DNA of 64,000 bases, taken from the NCBI RefSeq assembly GCF_019739195.1, contig NZ_JAHHDS010000003.1, positions 2,046,001 through 2,110,000 of the forward strand, in the 5' to 3' direction. Positions 19,160 to 29,412 of this stretch are shown piece by piece. The number at the start of each line of letters is the position of its first letter. The stretch's first letter is position 1. The stretch comes from Microcella sp. (GTDB lineage Bacteria > Actinomycetota > Actinomycetes > Actinomycetales > Microbacteriaceae). A model generated the notes under the pieces. That model did no database searches, had not been told where the DNA came from, and saw only the letters and a program-made list of their open reading frames with translations. Made by a program: the position numbers and the translations under genes.

Positions 19160-19606
19160 TCAGCCTCCGAACACGTTCATCAGGTGGCGGGGGGTGAACC
19201 CGATCATGAGCACGAGCCACACGACGAGCACGATGTAGAACATCGCCTTCTGGTGGCGGGTGCCGACCCCCCAGAAGTCGATGAGGATGATGCGCAAGCC
19301 GTTGAGCGCGTGGAACCCGATCGCGCCGACGAGGGCGACCTCGCCGAGGCCCATGATCGGCGTCTTGTACGCACCGATGACGGCGTTGTACGCCTCCGGG
19401 CTGACGCGCACAAGGGCGGTGTCGAGAATGTGCACGAGCAAGAAGAAGTAGATGGCGACACCCGTGATGCGGTGCAGCACCCACGACCACATTCCCTCAT
19501 TGCCGCGGTAGAGCGTGCCGCCTGGAATGACAGAACGCCGCGGTGCAGGTACTTCGATGGTTGCCGACGAGCTCATCGCTCCGGCTCCCGTTGCCTTCGC
19601 TGGCAC
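19160..19606 (-). CDS. sdhC: Succinate dehydrogenase cytochrome b556 subunit
   Basis: 148 aa, three predicted helices. WVLHRITGVAIYFFLLVHIL is the usual SdhC signature, with the His of HRITG and the later LLVH; FHALNGLRIILID is the third-helix block. GTG 19606 is chosen because GAGGAGG lies seven bases upstream; an in-frame ATG ten codons later lacks one. First gene of sdhCDAB; the 124 bases up to the glycosyltransferase gene hold its promoter, which I could not place. Confidence 0.92.
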   Translation of the reverse strand: MPAKATGAGAMSSSATIEVPAPRRSVIPGGTLYRGNEGMWSWVLHRITGVAIYFFLLVHILDTALVRVSPEAYNAVIGAYKTPIMGLGEVALVGAIGFHALNGLRIILIDFWGVGTRHQKAMFYIVLVVWLVLMIGFTPRHLMNVFGG

Positions 19607-19730
19607 GAGAAACCCTCCTCAGGGCAGTGACGACGCACGCGATCTCTCGCGCCCGTGGACTCCGGCTGGATTCCGATTCTCGACTTGGTGGTCGCCGATA
19701 CCAGCAGTCTACGTCGACTTGTCTGAGTGC

Positions 19731-20909
19731 TCAGAACAGCCGAGCACCAGACGAGCCCAGTAGGCGAAACATCGTCTCGGCATCGGCCGAGCGCCGCGCG
19801 CGCACCTCGTCGATGACGCGCTCGTAGTGCCCGATGAGCTCGTCACCCACGGCCTGCCAGGTGCGACCGAGAACCGACCGGCGGGCGGATTCGCCGAGCC
19901 TCGCGCGCACGGCGGCGTCGGCCGCGAGCTCACGAACTGCGGTGCGTAGCGAGCGCGGGTTGTCGGGGTCGGTGAGTAGCCCGCTGCGCCCGTGGTCGAT
20001 CAGGTCGATAGGCCCGCCCGACCGCGGGGCAATCACCGGCAGGCCCGAGGCCTGCGCCTCTTGGATGGTCTGGCCGAAAGTCTCTTCGCACCCGGTGTGG
20101 GCGAACACGTCGAACGAGGCGTAGGCGAGCGCGAGCTGCCGGCCGTGCAGGGCGCCGAGGTACTCGACCGGCATCCCCGCCAGTGCACTGCGCACGCTGG
20201 GTGCGGAGGGCCCGTCGCCGACGATCACGATGCGGATGCCCGGCACGCCGCGCAGCGTGGCGAACCGTTCGACCTGCTTCTCGGGAGCGAGCCTGCCGAC
20301 ATAGCCGACGAGCAACTCGCCGTCCGGTGCGAGCCGTGCCCGCAGCGCGAGCGCGTCAGGATCGTGGCGGAGCCGGGGGTGATACCCGTCGAGGTCGACG
20401 CCGCGGCCCCAGCGGTCGAGGCGCTGCACGCCCGCCGCGGCGAGGTCGTACAGGGCCGAGCTCGAGGGCGCGAGCGTCAGGTCGGCCTTGTCATGCACGA
20501 GGTTCACGACGCGCCAGGCGAACGACGTGGCAGCCGCGAGTCGGTTGCGCTGGGCGTAGCCGGCTACGTCGGTCTGGAAGATCGCGACCGAGGGAATGCC
20601 GAGTCGCCAGGAGGCGCCGATGGCGTGCGCCCCGAGCAGGAACGGCGAAGCGGCGTGCACGACGTCAGGCGCGAAGTCGGCGAGGGTGCGCGAGACGATG
20701 GGCGTCGGGAGCCCGACGGGAAACTCGCGGTACGACAGGGTCGGCACCGGCACGACACGCGCCCCGGCATAGCGCGCCGGCGCGCCGGCGGGGGCGATGA
20801 CGACGGTCTCGTGGCCCCGTGCCCGCAGGTGCTCGAGCACGCGCAGCACGCTCGTCGTGACGCCGTTCACGGTGGGCAAGAAACTCTCACTGACAACGGC
20901 CACGCGCAT
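19731..20909 (-). CDS. GT4 glycosyltransferase, probably GDP-mannose dependent (MgtA-like)
   Basis: 392 aa, GT-B fold. N-terminal VVSESFLPTVNGVTTSV and IFQTDVAGYAQR are typical of the actinobacterial alpha-mannosyltransferases MgtA/PimB-like; the C-terminal donor half has VGYVGRLAPEKQVERF and the EX7E-like block EETFGQTIQEAQASGLPVIAPRSGG. The divergent neighbour makes GDP-mannose, which supports a mannosyl donor. It probably acts on a glycolipid at the membrane, but the acceptor is inference. GAAGGG precedes the ATG. Confidence 0.82.
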   Translation of the reverse strand: MRVAVVSESFLPTVNGVTTSVLRVLEHLRARGHETVVIAPAGAPARYAGARVVPVPTLSYREFPVGLPTPIVSRTLADFAPDVVHAASPFLLGAHAIGASWRLGIPSVAIFQTDVAGYAQRNRLAAATSFAWRVVNLVHDKADLTLAPSSSALYDLAAAGVQRLDRWGRGVDLDGYHPRLRHDPDALALRARLAPDGELLVGYVGRLAPEKQVERFATLRGVPGIRIVIVGDGPSAPSVRSALAGMPVEYLGALHGRQLALAYASFDVFAHTGCEETFGQTIQEAQASGLPVIAPRSGGPIDLIDHGRSGLLTDPDNPRSLRTAVRELAADAAVRARLGESARRSVLGRTWQAVGDELIGHYERVIDEVRARRSADAETMFRLLGSSGARLF

Positions 20910-20987
20910 GAGATTCGCCCTTCTCGAGTCGGCTAAGGGTCACGGTAGGCGATGCCGGTTGCCCGCACGTGAACGCAGGTCGACCGA

Positions 20988-20993
20988 TAGGGT
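20988..20993 (+). promoter_or_regulatory. Leaderless -10 box (TAGGGT) of the guanylyltransferase gene
   Basis: TAGGGT ends seven bases before ATG 21001. The open frame back to 20797 would run through the divergent gene and is rejected. Confidence 0.57.
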
Positions 20994-21000
20994 GACCCGC

Positions 21001-22122
21001 ATGCAGGCGCTCGAGGGAACCCTCAAGGACTTTCACGCGATCATTCCCGCGGGCGGGGTCGGCTCGCGCCTGTGGCCGCTCTCGCGGGCTGAGGCGCCCA
21101 AGTTCTTGCACGACCTGACCGGCAGCGGCCACACCCTGCTGCGCGACACGTGGAACCGTGTTCTGCCGCTGGCCGGCAGCGCCGGCATCGTTGTCGTCAC
21201 TGGCCGTGCGCACCGCGCCGCCGTCGAGGCCCAGCTGCCGGATCTGCTCGAGAGCAACATCGTGCTCGAGAGTGAGCCGAAAGACTCGTCGGCGGCGATC
21301 GGCCTCGCGGCGGCGATTCTGCACCGCCGATACCCCGACGTCATCGTCGGCTCGTTTGCCGCCGACCACGTCATCACGGACGCGGAGCGTTTTCGGCACA
21401 CCGTCGCCGAAGCGGTAGCAGTGGCACGCGAGGGATACATCACGACGATCGGCATCGCACCGACCGAGCCGTCGGTCGGTTTCGGCTACATCGCGAAAGG
21501 TGAACCTCTGGCGATCGAGGGCGCGCCTCATGCGCACCTCGTCGAGCGGTTCGTCGAGAAGCCCGACCTCGCCACCGCGACTGCCTACCTCGAGTCGGGC
21601 GAGTACCTGTGGAACGCCGGCATGTTTATCGCGCGCGCCGACCGGCTGCTCGAGCAGCTCGCTGTGACCGAGCCGCTTCTGCACGAGGGCCTGCTCGAGA
21701 TCGCCGCGGCGTGGGATACCTCGTCGCGCACTCACGTGACCGATGCCGTCTGGCCGCTGCTGCCCAAGATCGCGATCGACTACTCGGTGGCCGAACCCGC
21801 GGCGGCCGCCGGCCGCCTCGCCGTCGTGAGGGGCGACTTCGCGTGGGACGACGTCGGCGACTTCTCGTCGCTCGCGAAGCTGCTCTCGGGCAACCGCCCC
21901 GGCGAGCTGGCCATCCTCGGTGAGGGTGCCCGCGTACTGGCCGACTCGTCGAGCGGCGTGGTCGTCAGCCAGTCGAGCCGGGTGATCTCGCTCATCGGGG
22001 TGCACGACATCGTCGTCGTCGACACTCCCGATGCTCTGCTCGTGACCACGCGAGAGCACGCGCAGCGCGTGAAGAGCGTGGTCGACGCCATCAAGCTCGC
22101 GGGGCGCGACGACCTGCTCTAG
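21001..22122 (+). CDS. manC: Mannose-1-phosphate guanylyltransferase
   Basis: 373 aa. Makes GDP-mannose from mannose 1-phosphate and GTP. The nucleotidyltransferase signature is IIPAGGVGSRLWPLSRAEAPKF; later blocks are FVEKPDLATATAYLESGEYLWNAGMF-like (FVEKPD and EYLWNAGMF) and the C-terminal DFAWDDVGDFSSL. No C-terminal cupin isomerase domain, so it is monofunctional. Divergent from a mannosyltransferase-like gene, which fits supply of its donor. Symbol follows common usage; some actinobacterial annotations call it manB. Confidence 0.9.
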   Translation: MQALEGTLKDFHAIIPAGGVGSRLWPLSRAEAPKFLHDLTGSGHTLLRDTWNRVLPLAGSAGIVVVTGRAHRAAVEAQLPDLLESNIVLESEPKDSSAAIGLAAAILHRRYPDVIVGSFAADHVITDAERFRHTVAEAVAVAREGYITTIGIAPTEPSVGFGYIAKGEPLAIEGAPHAHLVERFVEKPDLATATAYLESGEYLWNAGMFIARADRLLEQLAVTEPLLHEGLLEIAAAWDTSSRTHVTDAVWPLLPKIAIDYSVAEPAAAAGRLAVVRGDFAWDDVGDFSSLAKLLSGNRPGELAILGEGARVLADSSSGVVVSQSSRVISLIGVHDIVVVDTPDALLVTTREHAQRVKSVVDAIKLAGRDDLL

Positions 22123-22300
22123 CCGCGCGGCGGCCGTTCGGAATGACCTGCGCCGCGCATCCGATCTGCTCATTCGCGCACGATCGCGCGCGAGTGATGC
22201 GTCATGACCAGTATTTCCGCGGGATGTCGCCAGAGTCCCGCTTTCGTAACGCTTGTGTCTTCCAGGCCCTTCGGCACTGCTGAGGGGGCTATCCGTTCGC

Positions 22301-22336
22301 TAACGTGGAGCCAATTCGCTCCAGCGTTCCCGCTGG
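22301..22336 (+). promoter_or_regulatory. BMP operon promoter box and leader hairpin
   Basis: TAACGT at 22301-22306 is a plausible -10 box. In the short leader, CCAGCG-TTCC-CGCTGG (22321-22336) is a perfect 6-bp hairpin with a tetraloop. It is followed six bases later by TTTTT and then by the GGAGG of the lipoprotein gene, so it could act as a weak attenuator or a 5' stabiliser. The rest of the 22123-22300 gap shows nothing clear. Confidence 0.35.
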
Positions 22337-22357
22337 GCAGCATTTTTGGAGGACACA

Positions 22358-23440
22358 GTGATCAACACCACCCGCAAGCGCGGCCTGGGCGCATTCGCCC
22401 TGCTCGGCGCGAGCGCCCTCGTGCTCGCCGGCTGCGCCGCAGCCCCCGAGGCCGAGGCGCCCGAAGAGACCGAAGCGCTCGACTTCCTTCCCTGCATCGT
22501 CTCCGATGCTGGTGGTTGGGATGACCGCTCGTTCAATGAGGCAGCGTTCGACGGCATCGAGACCGCCGCCGCCGAGCTCGGTGTCGAGTTCATCGCGGTC
22601 GAGTCGGCCGACGAGAACGCCTACGAGCCCAACGTGCAGAACCTCGTCGACCAGGGCTGCGACCTGATCGTGACCGTGGGCTTCCTCCTCGCCGAGGCCA
22701 CCACGAATGCCGCGGCGGCCAACCCCGACATCAACTTCGCGATCATCGATGAGTTCATCGACGCACCGAACGTCAAGCCGATTCAGTTCAACACCGTCGA
22801 GGCCGCGTTCCTCGCGGGCTACGTCGCTGCCAGCTACTCGGAGACCGGCGTCGTCGGCACCTTCGGCGGCATCCCGATCCCGCCCGTCACCATCTTCATG
22901 GACGGCTTCGTGCAGGGCGTCGACTACTACAACGCCGAGAAGGGCACTGACGTGCAGGCGCTCGGCTGGGACCTCGAGGGCCAGACCGGCGCGTTCACCG
23001 GTGGCTTCGCCCCCGGCACCGAGGCGCTGACCACGGCCCAGGGTCTCATCGACCAGAACGCTGACGTGCTGCTGCCCGTCGGTGGCCCCATCTACTTCAG
23101 CGCTGCTGAGGCGATCCGCGACTCCGGCCGCTCGATCGCGCTGATGGGCGTCGACAAGGACATCTTCGTGTCTGACCCCGACATCGCCGACCTGGTTCTC
23201 ACCTCGGTGCTGAAGAACATCTCGAACGCCGTCTTCGACGTCGTGACCGGTTCCGCCACCGGCGGTTTCGACGCGTCGCCGTACGTGGGCACGCTCGAGA
23301 ACGAGGGCGTCGGCGTTGCCGAGTTCCACGACTTCGAGAGCGCAGTCGACGCCGAGCTCGCGGGCGAGATCGAGGCTCTGATCGCCGGCATCATCGACGG
23401 CTCGATCACGGTCACCTCGCCGGCCTCACCCGGCCAGTAG
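22358..23440 (+). CDS. BMP-family nucleoside-binding lipoprotein
   Basis: 360 aa. N-terminal signal peptide with lipobox LVLAGC, so the mature protein is a membrane-anchored lipoprotein. The BMP/PnrA fold follows: IVSDAGGWDDRSFNEAAFDG, then GFLLAEATTNAA and the downstream VGTFGGIPIPPVT. Relatives bind purine or other nucleosides for ABC import, and the neighbouring ATPase, permeases and salvage enzymes support this. GTG 22358 follows GGAGG by seven bases; a TTG four codons earlier would bury that site. A strong hairpin after the gene suggests it is made in excess of the transporter. Confidence 0.92.
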   Translation: MINTTRKRGLGAFALLGASALVLAGCAAAPEAEAPEETEALDFLPCIVSDAGGWDDRSFNEAAFDGIETAAAELGVEFIAVESADENAYEPNVQNLVDQGCDLIVTVGFLLAEATTNAAAANPDINFAIIDEFIDAPNVKPIQFNTVEAAFLAGYVAASYSETGVVGTFGGIPIPPVTIFMDGFVQGVDYYNAEKGTDVQALGWDLEGQTGAFTGGFAPGTEALTTAQGLIDQNADVLLPVGGPIYFSAAEAIRDSGRSIALMGVDKDIFVSDPDIADLVLTSVLKNISNAVFDVVTGSATGGFDASPYVGTLENEGVGVAEFHDFESAVDAELAGEIEALIAGIIDGSITVTSPASPGQ

Positions 23441-23457
23441 GCAGTACCCGTACGACC

Positions 23458-23488
23458 CGAGGGAGGCCAGCGCTGCTGGCCTCCCTCG
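23458..23488 (+). terminator. Hairpin terminator after the lipoprotein gene
   Basis: Thirteen-base perfect arms (CGAGGGAGGCCAG with its complement) around a five-base loop, followed by GCCTTTATC. It lies 18 bases after the lipoprotein stop and may set the ratio of binding protein to transporter. Confidence 0.75.
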
Positions 23489-23561
23489 GCCTTTATCGGG
23501 CATCCGTCATCGATGCTCAGATGCGCACGATTCTGCTCAGATTCCGGTAGCGCCTCTGGCC

Positions 23562-23567
23562 TACAGT
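23562..23567 (+). promoter_or_regulatory. Possible -10 box of the transporter operon (TACAGT)
   Basis: TACAGT lies between the terminator and the ATPase gene and would give a leader of about 96 bases. No good -35 box was seen, so this rests on position and hexamer alone. Confidence 0.33.
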
Positions 23568-23669
23568 GGTGTCACGAGCACACCGCGGTCGCTGTTTTCG
23601 GTCGCGTGAGCACCCCCCAGTTGCGACTGAGCTCCGACTCACCCGGTCGGCGCAGGAAGGCCCGCAGGC

Positions 23670-25180
23670 ATGAAACTCGAGCTTCGCGGCATCACGAAGC
23701 GCTTCGGCGCTCTCGTGGCCAACGACCATATCGACCTCGTAGTCGAACCCGGTGAGATCCACTGCTTGCTCGGCGAGAACGGCGCAGGCAAGTCGACGCT
23801 CATGAACGTGCTCTACGGCCTGTATCAGGCCGACGAGGGCGAGATTCTGCTCGACGATGTCGTGCAGAAGTTCGCCGGCCCGGGCGACGCGATGAACGCC
23901 GGCATCGGCATGGTGCACCAGCACTTCATGCTCATCCCCGTGTTCACGGTCGCCGAGAACGTCATGCTCGGGCACGAGCAGACCAAGGCTGGCGGGCTGC
24001 TCGACCTCGACGCAGCGCGCGCCGTCGTACGCGAGATCTCCAGCCGTTTCGGCTTCAACATCGACCCCGACGCCAAGATCGAAGATCTGCCGGTCGGCGT
24101 GCAGCAGCGGGTCGAGATCATCAAAGCTCTCTCGCGCAACGCCAATGTGCTCGTCTTCGACGAGCCGACCGCCGTGCTCACGCCGCAAGAGACCGACGAG
24201 CTCATGGGCATCATGCGCCAGCTGCGCGATGAGGGCACGTCGATCGTCTTCATCACCCACAAGCTGCGCGAGGTGCGCGAGGTCGCCGACCGCATCACCG
24301 TCATCCGGCTCGGCAAAGTCGTCGGCGAGGCCTCGCCCACGGCGACAAACGTCGAGATGGCCTCGCTCATGGTCGGCCGTGCGGTCGAGCTCACGGTCGA
24401 GAAGACTCCGGCCGCGCCCGGTGACCCTGCACTCGTCATCACCGACCTCACCGTCACCGACCATGTCGGGCACGTGCTCGTCGACTCGGTCAGCCTCACC
24501 CTGCACCGCGGCGAGATCCTCGCCATCGCGGGAGTGCAGGGCAACGGCCAGACCGAGCTCACCGAGGCGATCATGGGGCTGCAGACCCGAGTGCTCGGCT
24601 CGATCACACTGGGCAACAACGAACTCGTCGGGCGCAGCACCCGGCAGGTGCTCGACGCGGGAGTCGGCTTCGTGCCCGAAGACCGCACCGAAGACGGCCT
24701 AGTCGGCACGTTCACGATCGCCGAGAACCTCATGCTCGACCGTTCGACGGGCGAGCCGTTCGTCAAGCGCGGCACACTACAACTCGCCGAGCTCGCCCAA
24801 TTCGCAGCCGACCGCATCGTCGAGTTCGACGTGCGCACCCAGGGCATCACCTCGACGGCTAGCAGCCTCTCGGGCGGCAACCAACAGAAGGTCGTGCTCG
24901 CGCGCGAGCTGAGCCGCGACCTCAGCCTGCTCGTGGCGGCTCAGCCCACGCGCGGCCTCGATGTCGGCTCGATCGAGTTCGTGCACAAGCGCATTGTCGC
25001 GACGCGCGACGCGGGCATTCCCGTCATCGTCGTCTCGACCGAACTTGACGAGGTCGCCGCGCTCGCCGACCGCATCGCGGTCATGTACCGGGGTCGCATC
25101 ATCGGCATCGTGCCGGGCGACACCCCTCGTGATGTTCTCGGATTGATGATGGCCGGAGAAGCTCCGGCGGAGGTGGCCGC

Positions 25181-25184
<4 letters not shown>
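23670..25184 (+). CDS. nupA: Nucleoside ABC importer, double ATPase subunit
   Basis: 504 aa with two ATP-binding halves, as in RbsA/NupA-type importers. First half: Walker A GENGAGKST, Walker B VLVFDEPTAVLTP. Second half: the degenerate loop GVQGNGQTELTEAIMG, signature LSGGNQQKVVLAREL and a Walker B in which the usual Glu region reads LLVAAQPTRGLD, normal for this family. It powers the two permeases that follow (ATGA overlap). The substrate is inferred from the BMP lipoprotein and the downstream cytidine deaminase and phosphorylase. Confidence 0.9.
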
Positions 25185-26421
<1,237 letters not shown>

Positions 26422-26425
<4 letters not shown>

Positions 26426-27708
26426 GCGTCGTGACCACGACCCGCGATGCCGGTTCGGGCCTCGCCCCGTCGACCATTGCTGTGCGCAGTTGGAAGGCCC
26501 CGATCGCCTTCGCGATCTTCACGGTGCTCGGTGCCGTGCTGTTCATCGCCCTCGCGCGCGGCGGCGACACGACCTACCGGCTCAGCAACGACGGCGACGC
26601 CATCGTGCTGCCCTCGATCGTGCTGCCGGCCGATGCCACCGGTATCGCGACCGTCGTTCTCATGGCGGCGATCGCCGTCTACGCCTTCCTGCTCGTGCGC
26701 TCGGTGCGCAAGGTTCCGCTCTGGCTGACGACGATCTTCGCGATCCTCTTCCTGCTCGGGTTCTTGACCTGGGCGGCGGCGGGCTCGACCGTTCCGCTCG
26801 TCGGCCTGCTGGCCGGCGCGCTCACCGTGAGCACACCGCTCATCTTCGGCTCGCTCGGCGGTGTCATCTCTGAGCGCGTCGGCGTTGTCAACATCGCGAT
26901 CGAGGGTCAGCTTCTCGCCGGAGCCTTCGTCGCTGCGATGGTCGCGACGCTGACAGGCTCTGCCGTCGTTGGCCTCCTCGCCGCGATGGTCGCCGGGGCC
27001 CTGGTGTCGGTGATTCTCGCCTCGTTCGCCATCAAGTACCTGGTCGACCAGGTCATCGTCGGCGTCGTGCTCAACGTGCTGGTCATCGGTCTCACGAGCT
27101 TCTTCTACTCGACCGTGATGGTCGCTGATCCAGACCTGTTCAACAAGCCGGCCCGGTTCGAGCGCCTAACCATCCCGCTGCTCAGCGACATCCCCGTGCT
27201 CGGGCCGATCCTGTTCAACCAGACGATCATCGTGTACATCATGTTCGCGCTCGTGCCGACGGTATGGTTCGCGCTCTTCAAGACGCGCTGGGGCCTTCGC
27301 CTGCGCTCGGTCGGCGAGCACCCCAAGGCCGCCGACACCGTCGGAATCAACGTGCGGGCCACGCGCTTCTGGAACGTGCTGCTCGCGGGTGCGATCGTCG
27401 GCGGCGGTGGGGCGTTCTTCACCCTGGCCGCGATCGGGTCGTTCACGAAAGAAATGACGAACGGCGCGGGCTTCATCGCCCTCGCCGCCGTGATCTTCGG
27501 TCAGTGGAACCCGATCAAGGCGACGCTCGCCGCGCTGCTGTTCGGCTTCGCGACGAACCTGCAGTCGACACTGTCGATCGTCGGGTCGCCCGTGCCGAGC
27601 GAGTTCATGCTCATGCTGCCGTACCTCGTGACAATCTTCGCGGTGGCCGGCCTGGTGGGCATCTCCCGGCCGCCAGCGGCTTCGGGCAAGCCCTACATCA
27701 AGTCGTGA
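26422..27708 (+). CDS. nupC: Nucleoside ABC importer, permease 2
   Basis: 428 aa, same family, about ten to twelve helices. SLGGVISERVGVVNIAIEGQ is the signature of the second permease; GFIALAAVIFGQWNPI is the late block. The N-terminal 130 residues add extra helices and a non-conserved loop. GGAGGT lies before the GTG, which overlaps the preceding stop. The frame is open much further back through the first permease gene and is rejected there. Confidence 0.9.
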
Positions 27709-28127
27709 GTGGCACGCCCATGACCGACATCGATTGGGATGCCCTGCGCGCCGTCGCCCTCGAAGCGATGTCGCACGCCTATGTGCCGTACTCGAAGTTT
27801 CCGGTCGGGGTCGCGGCGATCGTCGATGACGGTCGGGTGATCTCGGGCTGCAACGTCGAGAACGCGTCGTACGGCCTGACTCTGTGCGCGGAGTGCGCGC
27901 TCGTATCGAGCCTGCACATGACGGGCGGCGGCAAGCTCGTGGCCTTCACCTGCGTCGACGGCGACGGCGGTGCGCTCATGCCCTGCGGTCGCTGCCGGCA
28001 GCTGCTGTTCGAGCACTCGGCCGAGGGCATGCTGCTCGAGACGGTCTCGGGCATCAAGACAATCGATGAGGTGCTGCCCGACGCGTTCGGCCCCCGCACG
28101 CTGAAGGAGTACCATGATGGCCATTGA
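27705..28127 (+). CDS. cdd: Cytidine deaminase
   Basis: About 140 aa. Deaminates cytidine and deoxycytidine to the uridine forms. Zinc motif CAECALVSS (Cys and the proton-shuttling Glu) and PCGRCRQLL; the family blocks YSKFPVGVAA and GCNVENASYGLT are present. GTG 27705 overlaps the permease stop by four bases; ATG 27720 five codons later is an alternative and neither has a ribosome site. Co-transcribed with the importer and deoA, so import and first catabolic steps are coupled. Confidence 0.94.
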   Translation: MSGTPMTDIDWDALRAVALEAMSHAYVPYSKFPVGVAAIVDDGRVISGCNVENASYGLTLCAECALVSSLHMTGGGKLVAFTCVDGDGGALMPCGRCRQLLFEHSAEGMLLETVSGIKTIDEVLPDAFGPRTLKEYHDGH

Positions 28128-29412
28128 GCCGTTCGACGTCGTCGACCTCATCCGCATCAAGCGCGACAAGGGGGTGCTGACCACCGCGCAGATCGACTGG
28201 ATGGTCGACGCCTACACGCGCGGCTACATCGCCGACGAGCAGATGTCGGCCATGACGATGGCGATCTTCTTGAACGGCATGGAGCGCGACGAGATTCGCG
28301 ATCTGACCCTTGCGATGGTGGCCTCGGGCACGCGCCTCGACTTCTCTGCGCTCTCAAAGCGCACCACCGACAAGCACTCGACCGGCGGTGTCGGCGACAA
28401 GATCACGCTGCCGCTCGCCCCGCTCGTCGCCTCGTTCGGCGTTGCGGTGCCGCAGCTCAGCGGCCGCGGGCTGGGTCACACGGGGGGCACGCTCGACAAG
28501 CTCGAGAGCATCCCGGGATGGCGCGCCTCGATCACGGTCGACGAGATGATGCAGCAGCTCGACGCGGTCGGCGCTGTCGTGTGCGCGGCCGGCTCGGGCC
28601 TCGCCCCCGCCGACGGCAAGCTCTACTCGCTGCGCGACATCACGGGCACGGTCGAGTGCATTCCGCTCATCGCGTCGTCGATCATGTCGAAGAAGATCGC
28701 GGAGGGCACCGCCGCGCTCGTGCTCGACGTGAAGTTCGGCTCGGGCGCGTTCTTGAAAGACATCTCACAGTCGCGTGAGCTCGCGAAGGTCATGGTGCGC
28801 CTCGGTGAAGACGCCGGGGTCGCCACGCGCGCGGTGCTCACGAACATGAACGTGCCGCTCGGCCTCGCGATCGGCAACGCTAACGAGGTGCGCGAATCGG
28901 TCGAGGTGCTCTCCGGCGGCGGCCCCGCCGACGTAGTCGAGCTCACGGTCGTGCTCGCGCGGCACATGCTCGAGCTCGCCGGAGTCACCGATGTCGACGT
29001 CGAAGGCGCGCTGCAGAACGGGCAGGCGATGGACGCCTGGCGCGCCATGATCAGCGCCCAGGGCGGAGACCCGGATGCTGCCATGCCGGTCGCCCGTGAG
29101 ACTCACGTCGTGACGGCCGACCGTGACGGCGTGCTCGTCGAGCAGCATGCTCTGCCCTTCGGTATTGCAGCCTGGCGCCTCGGAGCGGGCAGGGCCCGCA
29201 AAGAAGACCCGGTGGATCACGGCGCGGGCATCGACTTGCACGCCAAGCCCGGCGACACGGTCACGAAAGGGCAGCCGCTCTTCACAATGCTCACGAACGA
29301 CGAAGCGAGATTCGCCCGCGCGCTCGAAGCGCTCGAGGGCGGTTACCGCATCGGCGACCCGGGCGACCAAGTGCACACGGGCGGACCGCTCATCGCGGGA
29401 GTCGTCGACTAG
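28114..29412 (+). CDS. deoA: Thymidine (pyrimidine-nucleoside) phosphorylase
   Basis: 432 aa. Cleaves thymidine or deoxyuridine with phosphate to the base and deoxyribose 1-phosphate. Signature block SGRGLGHTGGTLDKLESIPG and phosphate-binding KHSTGGVGDK are intact. GAAGGAG precedes two possible adjacent ATGs (28114 and 28117). The start overlaps cdd by 14 bases. The TAG stop sits in a CTAG shared with the stop of the convergent nucleoside hydrolase gene. Confidence 0.95.
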   Translation: MMAIEPFDVVDLIRIKRDKGVLTTAQIDWMVDAYTRGYIADEQMSAMTMAIFLNGMERDEIRDLTLAMVASGTRLDFSALSKRTTDKHSTGGVGDKITLPLAPLVASFGVAVPQLSGRGLGHTGGTLDKLESIPGWRASITVDEMMQQLDAVGAVVCAAGSGLAPADGKLYSLRDITGTVECIPLIASSIMSKKIAEGTAALVLDVKFGSGAFLKDISQSRELAKVMVRLGEDAGVATRAVLTNMNVPLGLAIGNANEVRESVEVLSGGGPADVVELTVVLARHMLELAGVTDVDVEGALQNGQAMDAWRAMISAQGGDPDAAMPVARETHVVTADRDGVLVEQHALPFGIAAWRLGAGRARKEDPVDHGAGIDLHAKPGDTVTKGQPLFTMLTNDEARFARALEALEGGYRIGDPGDQVHTGGPLIAGVVD

